Shown one piece after another: positions 59,213 to 64,000 of a stretch of 64,000 nt of DNA. Origin of the DNA: an uncultured Pelagibacteraceae bacterium. Its GTDB lineage: Bacteria; Pseudomonadota; Alphaproteobacteria; Pelagibacterales; Pelagibacteraceae. Positions within the stretch are counted from its first letter, which is position 1. Each line of letters begins with the position of its first letter. The notes under the pieces are model-generated. The model saw nothing but the letters and a program-made list of their open reading frames with translations. It did no database searches and was not told where the DNA came from. The stretch is taken from assembly GCA_902581925.1 (NCBI GenBank), contig CACHQB010000001.1:1-64000 (forward strand), written 5' to 3'. Both the position numbers and the translations under genes were made by a program.

Positions 59213-59279
59213 GTTAACTTGATTTTAGATGTCTTATATAATGTCAATTATATAAAAATCTATTACTAATTTAGTCAGT

Positions 59280-61055
59280 TTAATTGAGATTCTGCTTTTT
59301 TTTGAGCTCTTTTAACTCATTAAATGTAGACTCACTCATATCCTTAGAAAACTTCGATTCTAATTCCTGAATCCTGAACTCTAAATCATAATTCATCAAA
59401 TCTCTGGAGATATCCTCTAATAATTCTATAATCTTTTGATCATCATCAGATTGATTTTTTAGAATATGTTTGATTGGAGCAAATTTGTTTATTTTTTCTA
59501 TTAATTGAACATCCAAGTTAAGATCTTGAATTGCAATTTTTGAATTAGATTTTAGTTTTTCAACAATGATTTCAAATATCTTTTTATTAAACTCAGTAAA
59601 TAATTTAATATTTTCAATCAAATGAATATTTGCTTGTAACAAATCTAATTTATTTATGACCAAATATAACAAAGAAAACTCTTTTAATTCAACACCGCTT
59701 AAAGATTGACTTTCTTGAAAAAATTTTTTTGTACTTTCTAAAGATTTTGTTTTCTTTAGATAAAATCTTTTATTATTTTGGTTTATATACGGTGTTAACT
59801 CAGCAATTTTTTCTAAAAAATATTCCAAAACATATTTTTTTATAAGATCATCTTTAATTGTATTTGCAATTCCTCGAAGTTTTTTTTCCAAAATAGCCAT
59901 CGATGATGGGTTATTTTCAGTTTGTTTTTTATAATGACCAAAAATAAATTGATGAATTGACAATTTACTCTGCTTTGTAAAGTCTACAAAATTAGCCTTA
60001 CCATTTTTATTTACATAACTATCTGGATCTTCTTTATTTGGTAGGAATAAAAATGAAATTTGTTTCTCTGGTTTTAATTCTTTGATTGAATTTTCTGCAG
60101 CTCTAACAGCAGCTTTGTATCCACTTTCGTCACCATCAAAACATATTATGATTTGATCAAAAAATTGATTTAAAGTTAAAATCTGTTTGTCAGTTAATGA
60201 TGTACCAAGATTTGCTACCACATTATCAATTCCATTCTTACTTAGACCCACGACATCCATGTATCCTTCAACGAGATAAATATGATCTGTTTTATTAGAG
60301 AGTTTTCTTGCTAAGTCTAAATTATATAAATTTGATCCTTTTTTAAAAAAATTTGTTTCAGGTGAATTTATATATTTAGCTAAGTAGTCTAAATTTTCAA
60401 TTATTCTTCCACCTAAAGCAATCGGTTGCCCGGAAATATTATTGATTGGAAATATTAATCGACCTCTAAATCTTTCTACATAAATTTTTTTTTTCTCATC
60501 TAAATAGAATAAACCAGTCTCGACTAAAGTTTGTTCACTGTAATCTTTTTTTAATTTTTCGAAAAAATTTGGATTTTTTTCTATGTATCCTATTTTAAAT
60601 TTTTTCACTTCATCTTTGCCTAGTGATCTATTTTTTAAATAATCTCTAGCAATTGTATGATTTTCATTTTTTAAAAGTTCATTATGATAAAAGTCAACAT
60701 ATAGACTAAAAACAGTTTTGTACTCATTCCACTTTTTTTCTCTTTCTTCATCTTGTTTTGAAAACATATAAGGTTGCATTCCTGCTAATTGGGCTAAGTA
60801 TTTAACTGCCTCTCCAAACTTTAAATTTTGAGTTTTCATCACAAAATCAAAAATATTACCGTGCTCTGAAGTTGCAAAACAATGATAAAATTCTTTTTCA
60901 TCATTTACAGTAAATGAGGGTGTTTTTTCATTTTTGAAAGGTGATAAACCTACAAATTCTTTACCTCTTTTTTTTAATGAAACACTCTTTGATACTACCG
61001 TTGAAACTTTCAACCTATTTTTAATTTCATCAAGATACTCTTTTGGGTATTTCAT
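59280..61055 (-). CDS. dnaG: DNA primase
   Basis: FVGLSPFKNEKTPSFTVNDEKEFYHCFA; RFRGRLIFPI; LVEGYMDVVGL; CFDGDESGYKAA. Confidence 0.97.
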   Translation of the reverse strand: MKYPKEYLDEIKNRLKVSTVVSKSVSLKKRGKEFVGLSPFKNEKTPSFTVNDEKEFYHCFATSEHGNIFDFVMKTQNLKFGEAVKYLAQLAGMQPYMFSKQDEEREKKWNEYKTVFSLYVDFYHNELLKNENHTIARDYLKNRSLGKDEVKKFKIGYIEKNPNFFEKLKKDYSEQTLVETGLFYLDEKKKIYVERFRGRLIFPINNISGQPIALGGRIIENLDYLAKYINSPETNFFKKGSNLYNLDLARKLSNKTDHIYLVEGYMDVVGLSKNGIDNVVANLGTSLTDKQILTLNQFFDQIIICFDGDESGYKAAVRAAENSIKELKPEKQISFLFLPNKEDPDSYVNKNGKANFVDFTKQSKLSIHQFIFGHYKKQTENNPSSMAILEKKLRGIANTIKDDLIKKYVLEYFLEKIAELTPYINQNNKRFYLKKTKSLESTKKFFQESQSLSGVELKEFSLLYLVINKLDLLQANIHLIENIKLFTEFNKKIFEIIVEKLKSNSKIAIQDLNLDVQLIEKINKFAPIKHILKNQSDDDQKIIELLEDISRDLMNYDLEFRIQELESKFSKDMSESTFNELKELKKKQNLN

Positions 61056-61516
61056 TATTTGTTCAACAATTCTTTGATCATTGATCCTGCTTTAGAAAAA
61101 TCAATTTCATCTGCATGAGATTTTTTAAGTTCGCCCATAACTTTTCCCATATCTTTTAATGAATTTGCTCCAATTTTTGAAATAACATCTTCACAAATTT
61201 TCTTAGTCTCGTCTTCACTAAGCTGCTTTGGCAAGAAACTTGTTAAAATATCATATTCATTTTGTTCAACCTCTAAAAGATCTGTTCTGTTATTTTTTTT
61301 GTAAATATCAATTGATTCGGCCCGCTGCTTAACCATTTTTTTCAAAAGTTTCTTAATATCCTCATCATCAGTCTCCTTTTTATTGGGGCCTGATCTGTTA
61401 ACAATGTCTAAATCCTTAATAGAAGATAATATTAACCTATAGGTTGATATTTTATTTTTATCTTTAGATTTTAGAGCATTTTTATATTCGTTTTCGATAG
61501 TCTGTTTTAATGACAT
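61055..61516 (-). CDS. GatB/YqeY domain protein
   Basis: MSLKQTIENEYKNALKSKDKNKISTYRLILSSIKDLDI; LPKQLSEDE. Confidence 0.92.
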   Translation of the reverse strand: MSLKQTIENEYKNALKSKDKNKISTYRLILSSIKDLDIVNRSGPNKKETDDEDIKKLLKKMVKQRAESIDIYKKNNRTDLLEVEQNEYDILTSFLPKQLSEDETKKICEDVISKIGANSLKDMGKVMGELKKSHADEIDFSKAGSMIKELLNK

Positions 61517-61592
61517 AATTTTTTAATCTACTTTAAAGAAAAAATTCTTCAAAAGAAAAATTGTTTTTTTATTTTTTTATATTACATCTCTG

Positions 61593-61621
61593 TTGCGATA
61601 ATAAAGCAATTATTGTATTAA
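61593..61621 (+). promoter_or_regulatory. Predicted sigma70-type promoter for carA
   Basis: TTGCGA, 17-nt spacer, TATTAA, ~22 nt upstream of the TTG start. Confidence 0.4.
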
Positions 61622-61642
61622 CCTTTAACTCATGAGTTGTAA

Positions 61643-62839
61643 TTGAAGAAAAAAGCAAAAAAAACTAACTCAAAAAAGAAATCACTAATCAATACAGGCG
61701 TTTTAGTTCTTGAAAATAAAAAGGTATTTAAAGGAATTGGAATTGGTTACCAAGGAGAGGCCACTGGTGAAGTTTGCTTTAATACATCATTAACAGGATA
61801 TCAGGAAATCATTTCTGATCCTTCATATGCGGGTCAAATTATCAACTTTACCTTTCCTCATATAGGAAATGTTGGGACCAACAAAGAAGATCATGAGTCT
61901 GATAAAATATGGGCAAAAGGAATAATAATTAACTCAGAAATAACCTCGCCCTCAAACTATAGATCTTTTCTACATTTAGACTCTTGGCTAAAGAAAAATA
62001 AAATTGTTGGAATTACTGGTTTAGACACTAGAAGCCTAACAAACTTTATAAGAGACAAAGGCGCCCCCAAAGGTACTATTAGTTATTCAAAAAAAGGAAA
62101 ATTTAATATTAATAAATTGACCAACTCTACAATAAAATGGAGTGGATTAAAAAATCTTGATCTTGCAGAAGTAGTTTCAACTCAGAAAAATTATATTTGG
62201 AAAGGTCTTAAAACCTGGAAAAAAAAATTCGGATATAAAAAAAATAATAAGAACTCATTTCATGTTGTTGCAATTGATTATGGAATTAAAAAAAACATCT
62301 TAAGATATTTCTCTGACTTCAACTGTAAAGTTACAGTTGTCTCCTGTAAAACTAGTGCCAACAAAATTTTAGCTTTAAAACCAAGTGGAATATTCTTATC
62401 AAATGGTCCTGGTGATCCAGCTGCAACAGGGAAATATGCTATAGAAATTATTAATGATCTAATTAAAAATAATTTACCTATATTTGGTATTTGTTTAGGT
62501 CATCAGATTTTGGCATTAGCTTTAGGTGGCAAAACAAAAAAAATGAAGTTAGGACATAGAGGTGCGAACCATCCTGTTAAAAATTTAGTTCATGACAAAG
62601 TTGAAATTACCAGTCAAAATCATGGGTTTGTAGTAGTTGAAGAAACTTTACCAAAAAAAATTGAAATAACTCATAAGTCTCTTTTTGATAATACTATTGA
62701 AGGAATAAAGCTTAAAAATAAACCAATATTTTCAGTTCAATATCATCCAGAATCTAATCCTGGACCCCAAGATAGTGTTTATTTGTTTCAAGAATTTATT
62801 AATAACATAAAAAAAAATGCCAAAAAGAAAAGATATTAA
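61643..62839 (+). CDS. carA: Carbamoyl-phosphate synthase small subunit
   Basis: [65 protein letters not shown]; apparent TTG start. Confidence 0.96.
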   Translation: MKKKAKKTNSKKKSLINTGVLVLENKKVFKGIGIGYQGEATGEVCFNTSLTGYQEIISDPSYAGQIINFTFPHIGNVGTNKEDHESDKIWAKGIIINSEITSPSNYRSFLHLDSWLKKNKIVGITGLDTRSLTNFIRDKGAPKGTISYSKKGKFNINKLTNSTIKWSGLKNLDLAEVVSTQKNYIWKGLKTWKKKFGYKKNNKNSFHVVAIDYGIKKNILRYFSDFNCKVTVVSCKTSANKILALKPSGIFLSNGPGDPAATGKYAIEIINDLIKNNLPIFGICLGHQILALALGGKTKKMKLGHRGANHPVKNLVHDKVEITSQNHGFVVVEETLPKKIEITHKSLFDNTIEGIKLKNKPIFSVQYHPESNPGPQDSVYLFQEFINNIKKNAKKKRY

Positions 62840-64000
62840 AAAAATATTAGTTGTAGGAGCTGGTCCAATAATTATCGGACAAGCATGTGAATTTGATTAT
62901 TCAGGGACACAAGCATGTAAAGCTCTTAAAGATGAGGGTTATAAAGTAATTTTAATAAATTCAAATCCTGCAACAATTATGACTGATCCAGATGTTGCGG
63001 ATAAAACTTATATTGAACCAATTACACTAGATGTATTAGAAAAAATTCTCAAGAAAGAAAATCCCGATGCAATTCTTCCAACAATGGGAGGGCAAACTGC
63101 ACTTAACCTTGCAATGGAAGCAGAGAAAAAAGGAATTCTAAAAAAATATAAAATTGAATTAATAGGAGCAAATTCTAAAGCAATTTCTAATGCAGAAGAT
63201 AGAAAAAAATTTAGAAAAAATATGATAGATATTGGTTTAGATTTACCAAAGTCTGAAATTGTAAATAACAATAACCAAGCTTCAAAAGTGTTAAAAAAAA
63301 TTGGTTTGCCAGCAATTATAAGACCTGCTTTTACACTTGGTGGACTTGGTGGAGGAATAGCTAAAACCAAAAAAGATTATTTTAAAATTGTTAAAAATGG
63401 ATTGCATGAATCTCCAGTAAGCCAAGTTCTTGTAGAGGAATGTTTAGAGGGCTGGAAAGAGTTTGAGATGGAGGTTGTAAGAGATAAGAAAGATAACTGT
63501 ATCATCATTTGCTCGATTGAAAATATAGATCCAATGGGAATTCACACGGGTGACTCAGTAACAATTGCACCAGCTCTTACACTTACAGATAAAGAATACC
63601 AAGTAATGAGAAATGCATCTATTGCATGTTTGAGAAAAATTGGAGTTGAAACTGGAGGATCAAATGTTCAGTTTGCTATCAATCCTAAAAATGGTCGAAT
63701 GGTTGTCATTGAAATGAATCCACGTGTATCAAGATCATCAGCACTTGCATCAAAAGCAACTGGATTTCCTATAGCGAAAGTAGCTGCAAAATTAGCAATT
63801 GGTTATACTCTGGATGAATTAAAAAATGAAATAACTAAAGTTACTCCTGCATCATTTGAACCAAGTATAGATTATGTAGTGACTAAAATTCCAAGATTTA
63901 CATTTGAAAAATTTTCTACTTCTCCTGCAACTTTAGGTACATCAATGAAATCAGTAGGTGAAGCAATGGCTATTGGCAGAAACTTTAAAGAATCTTTACA
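62817..64000 (+). CDS. carB: Carbamoyl-phosphate synthase large subunit, partial
   Basis: From ATG at 62817: [46 protein letters not shown]; runs off the window. Confidence 0.97.
   Translation, partial: MPKRKDIKKILVVGAGPIIIGQACEFDYSGTQACKALKDEGYKVILINSNPATIMTDPDVADKTYIEPITLDVLEKILKKENPDAILPTMGGQTALNLAMEAEKKGILKKYKIELIGANSKAISNAEDRKKFRKNMIDIGLDLPKSEIVNNNNQASKVLKKIGLPAIIRPAFTLGGLGGGIAKTKKDYFKIVKNGLHESPVSQVLVEECLEGWKEFEMEVVRDKKDNCIIICSIENIDPMGIHTGDSVTIAPALTLTDKEYQVMRNASIACLRKIGVETGGSNVQFAINPKNGRMVVIEMNPRVSRSSALASKATGFPIAKVAAKLAIGYTLDELKNEITKVTPASFEPSIDYVVTKIPRFTFEKFSTSPATLGTSMKSVGEAMAIGRNFKESL

Noticed and set aside
63008-63370. 120-aa minus-strand ORF
   Set aside because: Antisense to carB.
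1-64000. CRISPR array, prophage or transposon
   Set aside because: No direct-repeat/spacer pattern, integrase, transposase or phage structural genes seen in the window.

Overview
AT-rich, very compact 64 kb window of an alphaproteobacterial genome. Lineage is inferred as Pelagibacterales/SAR11-like from composition, compactness, a blue-tuned proteorhodopsin and overall gene content; I could not check it. Contents left to right: a partial urease cluster (ureD-A-B-C, minus strand); a ~10 kb minus-strand operon-like block of predicted exported or cell-surface glycan proteins (two SxxK serine hydrolases, a polysaccharide lyase, a clan-A-like glycoside hydrolase, a DUF1501/DUF1800 pair, a membrane protein, GT2 and PMT/ArnT-like glycosyltransferases); a Cys-poor DksA; a desaturase/ferredoxin/ferredoxin-reductase/GST module next to proteorhodopsin; propionyl-CoA synthetase, dihydroorotase, nadA/nadC, fumC, uvrD, an aminopeptidase; a large division and cell wall (dcw) cluster; rnpB; Mla components; a yqeY-dnaG-rpoD block with tRNA genes; and carAB (carB cut by the window end). 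The strongest hunting result is a remodelled dcw cluster. ftsZ lies between mraZ and rsmH. murE and murF are one ORF. The slot where ftsA normally sits (after ftsQ) holds a 233-aa protein that looks like an FtsA reduced to the 1A/1C region plus the C-terminal amphipathic tail, without the second half of the actin fold. The second most interesting region is the exported glycan/DUF1501-DUF1800 block. All calls come from reading the sequence and supplied translations; no database search was run.
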